From contig JAGWTI010000003.1 of the NCBI GenBank assembly GCA_028876065.1, positions 1 through 64,000 of the forward strand: 64,000 nucleotides of DNA, read 5' to 3'. Positions 35,894 to 43,719 of the stretch are shown here, in pieces. The stretch's first letter is position 1, and each line of letters starts with the position of its first letter. The notes beneath the pieces are model-generated. The model saw nothing but the letters and a program-made list of their open reading frames with translations, did not search any database and had not been told where the DNA came from. The DNA is from Nitrospirota bacterium. Lineage in GTDB: Bacteria > Nitrospirota > Nitrospiria > Nitrospirales > Nitrospiraceae. A program made the translations under genes and the position numbers.

Positions 35894-36343
35894 TCACGCT
35901 CGCTCCAGCCCGTTGAGCAGTGCCGCATACTGTTCCTGCGTCACGCGATGCATGCCGAGGTTCAGACGGCGGGTCAACTCCGCCTGATCGGGCACCTCGA
36001 GCACCTGATGCAGCAGGGCCAAGCTGGCCTCGGGAGTGCTCTGCCAACTCTGCGTCACCTTCACCCGCACAAATCCATAGCGTGTTTCTTCGCGCAGTTC
36101 GTCCCGGACGAATTCGTCCAAGTCCTCCGGAGGCAGCACGCGGGATTGGATGGTAAAACCGGCTCGCAGGCCTTGTTTCAACACATAGACCAACCCGCAC
36201 GAACCGTCCGTCATGTAGGTGCGCAGATTGTCTCGAATCAACGCCGTGCGCAGGCCCCAGAGGTCATGCGCGAGTTGGACCTCCGCGCTGGCCTGAGAAC
36301 TGCGCTCCCGCAACGCGCCGGCGATAAATAGGAAGTGGCTCAT
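35894..36343 (-). CDS. Conserved hypothetical protein, 149 aa
   Basis: Not recognised. It starts MSHFLFIAGALRERSSQ (ATG 36343), then QLAHDLWGLRTALIRDNLRTY, CGLVYVLKQGLRAGFTIQSR, DEFVRDELREETRYGFVRVK and a C-terminal helical part. Composition is ordinary for a soluble cytoplasmic alpha/beta protein. The N-terminus is only mildly hydrophobic, so a signal peptide is doubtful. A frame extension to 36409 exists but lacks a ribosome site. The neighbours give no clue; the gene stands alone between convergent S16 peptidase and a histone-like gene. Confidence 0.65.
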   Translation of the reverse strand: MSHFLFIAGALRERSSQASAEVQLAHDLWGLRTALIRDNLRTYMTDGSCGLVYVLKQGLRAGFTIQSRVLPPEDLDEFVRDELREETRYGFVRVKVTQSWQSTPEASLALLHQVLEVPDQAELTRRLNLGMHRVTQEQYAALLNGLERA

Positions 36344-36450
36344 GGAATGGCACACACGGAAGGAAGCGGAGCAGCTTGGCGACAACCTCTCGAACTGGCC
36401 CGTTGGCACACGACGGACGGCAGCCGCTCCGAGACTACCAGGCTGGGCGA

Positions 36451-36984
36451 TCAGGCATTATGATAGTCGTCGTTCTCCCCCGACAGGTCATCCGGTTTAT
36501 CCAGGTAATCCGGTTCCGCTTCCTCATCGTCCAGCGACAACTCCTCGTCACGCATCTCCTCACCCAACTCTTCCTCTATCTCCTCCTCGGGGAGTTCCAA
36601 CTCATCCGCCAGATCTTCTTGCATGGCCTTCGACTCCTCGTCCATCATCGGACGAGCCGGCCGGTGCAACGCCTTGGCTGGAGCCGGCGCCGAGGTCATC
36701 GGCTTGGCGGAGACGGGAGCGGGCGTCGCTGTAGGGGCGGCTTTCTTCGAGACTTTCTCGGCGGCCTTTTTCGTACCCTTCTTGGCTGCCCGAGGTGACG
36801 GCTTGGGGGACGCGGCTTTCTTTCGTTTCTGGGCGGCTTTTTTGGCCGACTGTTTGGCTGCGACCTTCTTGCCCGCGGCCTTGGTTTGCTTGGTCTTGCC
36901 CCGAACGCCTCGCCCTTTTGCTCCGGCTTTCTTGGCGATCTTCTTTGCGGATGTTTTGCCCCGTTGCTTCCGTTTCGTCACCAT
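36451..36984 (-). CDS. Histone H1-like Lys/Ala-rich protein with acidic C-terminus
   Basis: 177 aa from ATG 36984, preceded by GAGGAGAGG. Residues 1-95 are Lys/Ala-rich with repeated KKA, KKAA and TKKAAE units like bacterial H1-type (Hc1/AlgP) tails. A Pro/Ala linker follows, and about residues 125-177 are strongly acidic (EEEIEEELGEE, DEELSLDDEEAEPD). The basic half should bind nucleic acid; the acidic half may regulate it or bind basic partners. Low complexity prevents family assignment. Confidence 0.75.
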   Translation of the reverse strand: MVTKRKQRGKTSAKKIAKKAGAKGRGVRGKTKQTKAAGKKVAAKQSAKKAAQKRKKAASPKPSPRAAKKGTKKAAEKVSKKAAPTATPAPVSAKPMTSAPAPAKALHRPARPMMDEESKAMQEDLADELELPEEEIEEELGEEMRDEELSLDDEEAEPDYLDKPDDLSGENDDYHNA

Positions 36985-37153
36985 CCTCTCCTCCTCTGCT
37001 CTCAATCTCGACGGAGCCACCTGACGCCGCACCCATCTAGCATGAATCAGGCACGGCTTGCAACCATGTCCAAGCCGAGGCCGAATCTCCGGCTGACGTC
37101 CCGCTATCCGGATAAAAAGACAGGGGCCCGGAACCGCACGGAACGGGAACGAG

Positions 37154-38170
37154 TTACGGAATCACCCACACATTGACGAACGACGGCAAACTGTCGGCTC
37201 CTTTCACCGTATCCGGCCCTTTCATATCCGTCACCCGCAACTTGAACCGAAACAGCCGCCTGGCGGACACCTTCGGCGCGACGAATGTCGCCTTAGCGGA
37301 GTCTGCATCGAGCAGCGAGACCTTGTTCCCGCGAACCTGCGACCATTCATAGCGAAGAGGGTCCCCATCAGGGTCCCGGCTTTGGAGCGCACCGAGTGCG
37401 ACGGTCGTCCCCGCTTTCACGGTCTGGTCTGGCCCGGCCTGAGCCGTCGGCGCCCCGTTGGGCTCGGCCTCCGAATTCACCGACACCTCCAGCCGCCCCT
37501 CTCGACCCCGATTGTTGACCGTGAGCACGGCTTTTCCCTTTCCCTCAACCCGCACGAAACCGCCCGGCAAGACCGCGATGACTTGCTCGTTCGAACTTTC
37601 GTAACTGCTTCCCGAGGATGCTCCCCCGATCCAGCGAGTGGCACCATCGGCAAACTGACCGACAACGGGCACCTCAAGGATCTTGCCGATCGTATCCAAC
37701 CGCCAGGGCTTTTCCACCTCGAACTCAATCCCCGTCAACGCCACCGGCGGGTCGACCCGCACGAGAATTTCATCGAACTCTTCCTGTCCGGCCAATCGCC
37801 CCCTGGTCACTTCGCCCACGGCAAGCAGACGCATCGTCCCGAGCATTCCATTCGGCACGGTCACGCGTCCCCCGAACGGAGGCGTCGCCGCGCTGGTGGC
37901 CGCCAAGGCAAGATTGGCCTGCTGCGCCACGACCGGCTCCTCCCCCATGCGATACCAATAGTAGAGGACCCGACTGACGCCAAGTTCCGACCCAAGATCC
38001 ACCGCCACATCCAGCGATTGTCCGGCGAGCAGAGCGGCTCCCTCCGTCGGCGTCTCGATCCGAAACGCCCAGGCGGGCAGCACAGCACCGTATGCAGCGG
38101 ACCAAGCCAGCAGGAACAGGATCAACCGGAACCGGATGGTGTGGCCGGCGGGAAATCGACGCAGTCCCAT
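37154..38170 (-). CDS. Secreted protein with PKD/Ig-like domain
   Basis: 338 aa from ATG 38170. A basic start and hydrophobic run (LILFLLAWSAAYGAVLP) form a signal peptide ending at AWA-F. A beta-rich region follows, and the C-terminal 100 residues match a PKD/REJ-type fold: AGPDQTVKAGTTVALGALQS, DPDGDPLRYEWSQV, RFKLRVTDMKGPD. The central part contains SSYESSNEQVIAVLPGGFV, resembling a BIG_2-like Ig domain. Probably a surface or periplasmic adhesion-like protein. No sorting signal is seen. An antisense nucleotidyltransferase gene follows upstream. Confidence 0.78.
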   Translation of the reverse strand: MGLRRFPAGHTIRFRLILFLLAWSAAYGAVLPAWAFRIETPTEGAALLAGQSLDVAVDLGSELGVSRVLYYWYRMGEEPVVAQQANLALAATSAATPPFGGRVTVPNGMLGTMRLLAVGEVTRGRLAGQEEFDEILVRVDPPVALTGIEFEVEKPWRLDTIGKILEVPVVGQFADGATRWIGGASSGSSYESSNEQVIAVLPGGFVRVEGKGKAVLTVNNRGREGRLEVSVNSEAEPNGAPTAQAGPDQTVKAGTTVALGALQSRDPDGDPLRYEWSQVRGNKVSLLDADSAKATFVAPKVSARRLFRFKLRVTDMKGPDTVKGADSLPSFVNVWVIP

Positions 38171-38329
38171 ACGTGAGCCCTCATAGGCTTGTCGCAAGGC
38201 CGCATGAGTATAGCAAGACCTGCTCGACCGTGCCACGGCCTGCGTCCCCAAGGGCCATATCCCCTGGCTACAGGAAGCCGGTTCCGCTACACTAGCAGCC
38301 GGCGCCCGTTGCTCCATGAGAGCTTGCGA

Positions 38330-38995
38330 ATGGGAACGCAGGAACAGACGATTCTGAAAGTCCTCGTCGGCTCCCAGGCCCATGGCTTGGCCGGCCCGGA
38401 GAGTGATGCCGACTATCGAGGTGTCTTCGTCATCCCGACGACCTGGATGTTTCGTCTCGACTTCACCTACAAAGGCCTCCGATGGACCGAGGGCCAGGAG
38501 GATGAAACCTCTTGGGAAGTCGCCCGGTTCCTGTCCCTGGCGACCCACGGCCATCCCTTGGTGCTGGAAACCTTCCTGGCGCCGGTGCTCACGGCGGACG
38601 ACTGGGGGCGGGCACTCCTAACCCTCTTCCCCTCCGTCTGGGCTCCCCAGTCGAGCTACGAGGCGTTCGTCAGCTATGCCCTCAATCAACGCAAGAAATT
38701 TCTCGAGAAAAAAGACGGGCGGCCCGGCAAATACGCCATGGCCTACTTACGGGTCCTGTTCAATTTGCGCGAACTGCTTGAAACCGGCTCCTTTACCGTC
38801 CGGACCGTCGACACCAGCCTCGGCGAAACCCTCCGCCAAGTGAAGGCCGACGCGCTCACGACCGGCCAGATCATCGATGCGGGCGAGCGGCTTCTTCAGG
38901 ACGCGACCAGACAGCTTCCCCGTTGCACTCACAAGCCAGATCTCGATGCCGTGAATGCCTTCCTCGTCCGCCTGCGAACAGCCTTCCTCGCCTGA
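38330..38995 (+). CDS. Nucleotidyltransferase-superfamily protein
   Basis: 221 aa from ATG 38330; the frame is open upstream to 38189 but that part has no family match. The signature GSQAHGLAGPESDADYRGV (residues about 13-31) has the G-S...S-D-x-D pattern of polymerase-beta-like nucleotidyltransferases, group COG3541 by recollection. Later segments include ETFLAPV and KKDGRPGKYAMAYLRVLFNLREL. Members are predicted to transfer nucleotides to RNA or protein, but the substrate is unknown. It diverges from the PKD-domain protein. Confidence 0.75.
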   Translation: MGTQEQTILKVLVGSQAHGLAGPESDADYRGVFVIPTTWMFRLDFTYKGLRWTEGQEDETSWEVARFLSLATHGHPLVLETFLAPVLTADDWGRALLTLFPSVWAPQSSYEAFVSYALNQRKKFLEKKDGRPGKYAMAYLRVLFNLRELLETGSFTVRTVDTSLGETLRQVKADALTTGQIIDAGERLLQDATRQLPRCTHKPDLDAVNAFLVRLRTAFLA

Positions 38996-39007
38996 CGCAG
39001 GCCCCGA

Positions 39008-40240
39008 TTACTGCGTCACCGCCGCGAGGAACCGTTCCACCGCATGGGCGCTGAGTTGGCCGCAAGGTCCGCCGAAATTGACGTCACAGCCGTGGGTCGC
39101 CCAAGGAAACCGCAAGAAAAATACGGGACGTCCCGTCTGACGCAATCGGCCTGCAAGCCGCTCGCTTTGAATCGGCCTGACGAGTTCATCCCGCTCCCCA
39201 TGAATGAGCAAGGTGGGGGGCGTCTCGGCTCCGACGAAGTTCAAGGGCGAAGCCTCATCGTAAGTTTCCGGCCGTTGTGCCGGACTGCCCCCCAAGTACG
39301 CCGTGAGCACCGCTCGCGAGTCCAGGACCAAGGGATTGCCCGGATGTTCGTAGCTATACCGCAAGTCGGCCGGCGCATAAAACGAGATGGCGCCCCGGAT
39401 CGCCGTATCACCGGCTGTATAGGCAACCAGCAACGCCAGTTGCCCTCCTGCCGAACGGCCCAACAAGACCACCCGGTGGGGATCGAGTCCCAGCTCTCCC
39501 GCATGAACCTTCAGATAGGCCAACGCAGCCCGCACGTCGTCCCGCGCCGCAGGAAAGGGCCAGCGAGGCGCGAAGCGGTAACTGACCGCCGCGACCACGT
39601 AGCCTCGCGACGCCAGGTGGCGATTGAGATCGGACAGCTGCCCCCGGTCTCCACCCTGCCAGGAGCCCCCGTGAACGACGAGGACGAGCGGCGCCGGAGG
39701 CGAGTGATGCGCCGCACGATACAAGTCCAGTTCCAACGGTTCCCCTCCCGGCGTCGCATAGACGAGCGTCCGGCGCTCAATCGATCGCTCCGTCATCCCG
39801 GGAAAAAGATGAACGAGCGGCACGGGACTGCGCCAGGCAAACAGCGGCACGGCTTCGGCAGATGAATCCTGATCGACGGGAAACGCCGCCACCAGACCGC
39901 GATCGAGCCGTTCGGCAACACCCCATGCCCACACAAGCGGAGACAGGAACAGCAGCGCGCCGATGAACGCCAACAGACGACCTAGAGGGCCGACCCATCG
40001 CCGGCGCCGGCGACGGTCCGCACCGGCCGGCCATCGATCGCGGCAAGGCCAACCGGCACAGAGCAAGGCGACGGGAACCAGCCAATAGCCCCATTCGGTG
40101 ACACCAAGCTCGACCATCCATAACAAATGGGTTGGCGCTTCAAAAACAACCAGCAGGCCGACCGCGACGAGGAACATCCCTGCCACGAGCCGAACGAGGG
40201 CGCCCCGGGAACAAAATGTGGAGGACACGTTGACCGTCAT
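39008..40240 (-). CDS. Membrane-anchored alpha/beta hydrolase (esterase/acetylxylan-type)
   Basis: 410 aa. Residues about 1-110 hold three hydrophobic helices (LVAGMFLVAVGLLVVF, WLVPVALLCAGW, LLAFIGALLFLSPLVWAW). Residues 160-410 form the hydrolase: oxyanion HGGSWQGG, nucleophile Ser in GRSAGGQ, Asp in HGERDELV and His in WATHGCD. This is the BD-FAE/lipase group. The catalytic domain would lie outside or at the inner face of the membrane depending on topology. Substrate unknown. Confidence 0.85.
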   Translation of the reverse strand: MTVNVSSTFCSRGALVRLVAGMFLVAVGLLVVFEAPTHLLWMVELGVTEWGYWLVPVALLCAGWPCRDRWPAGADRRRRRRWVGPLGRLLAFIGALLFLSPLVWAWGVAERLDRGLVAAFPVDQDSSAEAVPLFAWRSPVPLVHLFPGMTERSIERRTLVYATPGGEPLELDLYRAAHHSPPAPLVLVVHGGSWQGGDRGQLSDLNRHLASRGYVVAAVSYRFAPRWPFPAARDDVRAALAYLKVHAGELGLDPHRVVLLGRSAGGQLALLVAYTAGDTAIRGAISFYAPADLRYSYEHPGNPLVLDSRAVLTAYLGGSPAQRPETYDEASPLNFVGAETPPTLLIHGERDELVRPIQSERLAGRLRQTGRPVFFLRFPWATHGCDVNFGGPCGQLSAHAVERFLAAVTQ

Positions 40241-40285
40241 GGTTCAGTGGTTACCTATGGCCTTGCCCACGGAACGTTGAGCAAG

Positions 40286-40294
40286 TGGTATAAT
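40286..40294 (+). promoter_or_regulatory. Extended -10 promoter of the cupredoxin gene
   Basis: TGGTATAAT is a perfect -10 (TATAAT, 40289-40294) with the extended TG one base upstream. No good -35 is present at the usual distance, which is acceptable for an extended -10 promoter. The gene starts at 40330. Confidence 0.5.
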
Positions 40295-40329
40295 AATTCA
40301 GCAATTCCATGAAGGAAAAGGTGGGGTCT

Positions 40330-40710
40330 ATGTCTGTCAGGCTGAGGTACACGGTTCTTGTTTTCGTCCTATTCCTGGGGCTGGGAATTGGTTTCGGTTC
40401 CGCCGCCCTGCCGCCGGTGCAGATCACGATCGAGAGCAGCTCGCCCTATTATCTGCCGGCTTCCGCGACGGTTTCACCCGGCGCCCCCATTCAATGGGAC
40501 AATCCCACCGCCTCCTATCATACGGTCACGCACGACGGATGCGAAGCGGAAGGGCCTTGCGCCTTCGACTCCGGCTCCGTGGCCCCGAACGGAAGTTTTG
40601 CCCTGCCCGGCCTGCCGCCAGGCCGCTACCCCTACCACTGCACCTTACATCCCATCATGCGGGGCGTCCTCACCGTCGTGGACCCGGCGCCCCTGCCGTC
40701 ATCGACCTAA
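40330..40710 (+). CDS. Exported plastocyanin-like cupredoxin
   Basis: 126 aa from ATG 40330, which follows AAAGGTGGGG; ATG 40309 is an alternative start. A signal peptide (VLVFVLFLGLGIGFGSAA) precedes a cupredoxin fold. Copper ligands are visible: His in SYHTVTHD, and Cys, His and Met in YHCTLHPIMRG, the blue-copper C-x-n-H-x-n-M pattern. It is a small periplasmic electron carrier or copper-binding protein. The short internal Cys pair (CEAEGPC) is unusual and may form a disulphide. A methyltransferase gene follows after 117 bp. Confidence 0.86.
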   Translation: MSVRLRYTVLVFVLFLGLGIGFGSAALPPVQITIESSSPYYLPASATVSPGAPIQWDNPTASYHTVTHDGCEAEGPCAFDSGSVAPNGSFALPGLPPGRYPYHCTLHPIMRGVLTVVDPAPLPSST

Positions 40711-40827
40711 ACCTCTCTCCGTCCTGTCCTTACGCTCAGGAGCCGGCTTGCCTCGCCCCGGAGCTTGGTGTACCCTGCTGCCCTCATTCCCGTCGCCCCT
40801 GAGGAAGGACGCAAGATAGGAAAACCG

Positions 40828-42312
40828 ATGGAGCCGCGATCTGTTGTACAGGAACCTCTGGCCCTCACGGGCGACGTGCTGACCCAACGGGCTTGGCGCA
40901 TGCCGGACATGGTCGTCTACCAGCACACGCCCGAAGAATGGTGGCTCACCCCGCTGGACGATCACCTGCCGCTGGTACGGTTGAACCGCATGGGAATCGA
41001 GCTTCTCACCTCCATGGACGGCAAGGCCTCGGTCGGCTGGCTCTTGGACAAGTTCGGAAAGTGGGTCTGCGGACCGGATGGGGAGACCGGGCGCTGGCAC
41101 CTGGAACGGTGGGCCCTGCCCCGCTATGCCCTCTGCTACTACGGCACCGAGCCCCCGACCGGCCAGCACCGGAGCAACGCCAAGTGGGACCTCCTCCTGC
41201 AGCAGATCCGCGAAGGCTGGTCCGGCTCCCATGACTTCGAGGGAGAGGACCATCTCCACGCCTTCCACCTATGCGACATCGCCACACAGGAAGGACACTT
41301 CGATCAGATCGAAACGACCGTCTCCCACCTGTTTCGCGAGCCCAGCGAAGCGCTCCAAGGACTGACCTACGGCCGGCTCTTGGCCAAGCATCTGCGCCGG
41401 CTCGGCTGGTGGTCGCCCAGACCTCGATTGGTCGTGGAGGTCGGCGGGGGCCTCGGTTACGTCTCGCGCGAAATGGCGGCGGAGTTGTCACCGGTCGAAA
41501 AGCAGGGGGTCCAGTACGTGTTCCTGGACATCACCCGTCCTTTCCTGCCTTCCCAACTGCGGTTGGCCGGCGAGGCCGGGTGGCGCTGCAGCGGCACCCA
41601 AGCCAATGCCGAATGGCTCCCGTTTCGCAGCAACAGCGTGGACTTGGTCATCGATAACGAGAATTTGGCCGACATGACCCCCGTGCAGCTCGCCAAACGG
41701 GAAATCGAGACCGGCACGGGCGACACCCCGCTGCATCAGGAAGCCCTGGACTGGATCAGGCGCATCCGCCTGCCGCTCGAGCCGGATCTCCCCGATGCCG
41801 TGATGTTCAACCTCGGGCCGATCCGGTTCCTGTCGGAACTCTGGCGGGTCCTGAAGCCGGGCGGACGGGCGATTCTCATCGAATTCGGCATCGAAAAAGG
41901 CTGGCCGGCCCCGGTCAAGCTGCCGGGCCATACGGAATATGAGGTCCAGTACCAGCACCTCAGACATGCGGCCCGCTGGCTCGGCTTCCAAGAACAGTAC
42001 TTCGCCCTGCCCCAGTTCTTCGTCATCCGGCCGGATACCCGCCTGCTGTGCACCGGTGCGGCCTACACGATCCAGCGTTTCTGCCAGGCTCAGGGGAAGC
42101 CCTTTTCCATCCGCGCTTACACCGAAGCGGAGCTGAGCCAGGCCCTGGGGGACATGCTGCCCAAGCTGCTCGGCTGCCACTACCACGAAGTCATTGATCC
42201 GGCCTGGTTCGGGCTGTGGGATTTCAAGGTGCTGCTGGTGGAGAAGCCAGGCGCCGCGCCGCGTCCGACCTTTCAAGAGACCAAGGGCTTTCGCTGGTAT
42301 TCGCAACGGTAG
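40828..42312 (+). CDS. PqqD-like domain fused to SAM-dependent methyltransferase
   Basis: 494 aa from ATG 40828, preceded by ATAGGAAAACCG. Residues about 30-90 resemble a PqqD/RiPP-recognition domain (LPLVRLNRMGIELLTSMDG, then WLLDKFG). A central helical region precedes a class I methyltransferase with motif I VVEVGGGLGYVSREMA (about residues 205-220) and a product-binding part (ELWRVLKPGGRAILIEFG). PqqD-like domains usually bind leader peptides in RiPP or cofactor synthesis; whether that applies here is inference. No precursor peptide or radical-SAM gene is adjacent. Confidence 0.75.
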   Translation: MEPRSVVQEPLALTGDVLTQRAWRMPDMVVYQHTPEEWWLTPLDDHLPLVRLNRMGIELLTSMDGKASVGWLLDKFGKWVCGPDGETGRWHLERWALPRYALCYYGTEPPTGQHRSNAKWDLLLQQIREGWSGSHDFEGEDHLHAFHLCDIATQEGHFDQIETTVSHLFREPSEALQGLTYGRLLAKHLRRLGWWSPRPRLVVEVGGGLGYVSREMAAELSPVEKQGVQYVFLDITRPFLPSQLRLAGEAGWRCSGTQANAEWLPFRSNSVDLVIDNENLADMTPVQLAKREIETGTGDTPLHQEALDWIRRIRLPLEPDLPDAVMFNLGPIRFLSELWRVLKPGGRAILIEFGIEKGWPAPVKLPGHTEYEVQYQHLRHAARWLGFQEQYFALPQFFVIRPDTRLLCTGAAYTIQRFCQAQGKPFSIRAYTEAELSQALGDMLPKLLGCHYHEVIDPAWFGLWDFKVLLVEKPGAAPRPTFQETKGFRWYSQR

Positions 42313-42323
42313 AAACAGCCCTC

Positions 42324-42393
42324 AGCCATCAGCTCTCAGCTTTCAACAGTGCGCAGAATTCTGTCCTAAGCTGGCGGCTGATAGCTGATCGCT
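42324..42393. repeat. Inverted repeat between convergent genes
   Basis: AGCCATCAGCTCTCAGC (42324-42340) pairs with GCTGATAGCTGATCGCT (42377-42393) at 15 of 17 positions, and the loop contains the palindrome CAGAATTCTG (42354-42363). It lies exactly between the converging methyltransferase and ppx/gppA genes. It may be a dispersed repetitive palindrome or serve as bidirectional termination; there is no T-run. Confidence 0.6.
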
Positions 42394-43327
42394 ATGAGCT
42401 GCTTCTCAATCGCGAGGCCAGGTCCAGCAGAACTCCTTCTCGCAATCCGAGGTCGCTGACCAGGCAGGTCTGGAACCCCAGCGTCTCCATGACCCCGCGC
42501 AAGATCAGCGTCCCGGCGACGATCACATCCTCACGGCCCAATTCCAGCCCCAACAGTCCTTCGCGTTGCGCTTTCGTGCGACTGAGAATATCCGCTTCAA
42601 GCCCCTTGACGGTTTCCAATTCGAGCCGATAGTTGTGAATCCTCGACCCCACATACGCCGGCAGCTTCTGAGCCATGGCCGCCAATGTCGTGATCGTCCC
42701 CGCCGTGCCGACAAACGTCGCACCCGTGAGATCGCCGAGCCGGTCGCCAGCCTCGTGCGAAACCAGGCGTACTTCTTCGCGGGCCGTCTGCAGCTCCACG
42801 GCGGTCGGCGGATCGTGGTGCAACAGCCGTTCGGTGAGCCGCACGACGCCGATTTCCACGGAGCGGATGACCGGGGGCCGGCCCGGTTGGTCCAGGATGA
42901 ATTCCGTGCTTCCCCCGCCGATATCCAACCCGAGCATCTTGCCGACTCCGGCCGGCAGGCCGGACCGGATGCCGAGCAACGTCCGGCGCGCTTCTTCTTC
43001 CCCGCTGATCACCTCGACCGCGAAACCGGTTTCGCGCGAGATCAGGTCCACAAATTCATCGCCGTTGGCCGCTTCCCGGACTGCGCTGGTCGCGACCACC
43101 GCCACCGCCGAAGCCTGGTGCATCTCCACCATCCGCTTCCATTCGCGCAAGGTGTCACGCACGCGCTCCATGGCCGCCGGACTCAAGGTGCGACGGCGAT
43201 CCAGGCCCTCGCCCAGGCGCAGGACCCGCCGTTCTGAATAGACCTCGCCGAGCGGCTGGCCGGCCTGCCAGGTTGCGATCAACAGACGGCAGGTCAGGGT
43301 CCCGATATCGATCCCGGCTAACACCAT
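42392..43327 (-). CDS. Ppx/GppA phosphatase family protein
   Basis: 311 aa, the short form of the family with only the two ASKHA-type domains. Motifs: AGIDIGTLTCRLLIA, ATSAVREAANG, VISGEEEARRTLLG, LDIGGGSTEF and VGTAGTITTLAAMA. These hydrolyse polyphosphate or the pppGpp gamma-phosphate. The C-terminal HD and extra domains of E. coli Ppx are absent, which is common outside gamma-proteobacteria. Substrate preference cannot be read from sequence. It overlaps the inverted repeat at its 3' end. Confidence 0.9.
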   Translation of the reverse strand: MVLAGIDIGTLTCRLLIATWQAGQPLGEVYSERRVLRLGEGLDRRRTLSPAAMERVRDTLREWKRMVEMHQASAVAVVATSAVREAANGDEFVDLISRETGFAVEVISGEEEARRTLLGIRSGLPAGVGKMLGLDIGGGSTEFILDQPGRPPVIRSVEIGVVRLTERLLHHDPPTAVELQTAREEVRLVSHEAGDRLGDLTGATFVGTAGTITTLAAMAQKLPAYVGSRIHNYRLELETVKGLEADILSRTKAQREGLLGLELGREDVIVAGTLILRGVMETLGFQTCLVSDLGLREGVLLDLASRLRSSS

Positions 43328-43378
43328 GGCGATGGGGGAGTGGACACTGGTGTTCCGCAGGAACAGGGCGAGCGACGT

Positions 43379-43702
43379 TCACACGGTGGTTTTGGCATCT
43401 TCCATTTCGGTGAGCAACTTCGCCCGTTTCAACTTCAAACTCTGCACCTGCTCCGCACTACGCGCGATCTCGAAGTCGGACAGGACTTGTTCGGTTGGAA
43501 CCCCTCGCTCGTGCAGTTCGACCGCCCGCTCCCCGATATCGCGGGAGAGTTCGCCGAGACGGCCGTCCAGTTTGCGCACATCTCGACGCAGCTGCAACAG
43601 CTCCGTTTCCACCATCGCCCGATTGGCTGCCTGTGCCGTTCCATAGCGCAGGCTCGCCCACCCGGCCCGCAGATCTTGCCGCATGCGCTGCAACAATCCC
43701 AT
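43379..43702 (-). CDS. Coiled-coil hypothetical protein
   Basis: 107 aa, predominantly helical: RQDLRAGWASLRYGTAQAAN, then heptad-like ETELLQLRRDVRKLDGRLGELSR and AEQVQSLKLKRAKLLTE. No signal peptide or membrane segment. It lies 17 bp after recG and 51 bp before ppx/gppA on the same strand, so it may be co-transcribed. Function not recognised. Confidence 0.7.
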   Translation of the reverse strand: MGLLQRMRQDLRAGWASLRYGTAQAANRAMVETELLQLRRDVRKLDGRLGELSRDIGERAVELHERGVPTEQVLSDFEIARSAEQVQSLKLKRAKLLTEMEDAKTTV

Positions 43703-43719
43703 GGTCCCTCCTCGTTCCC

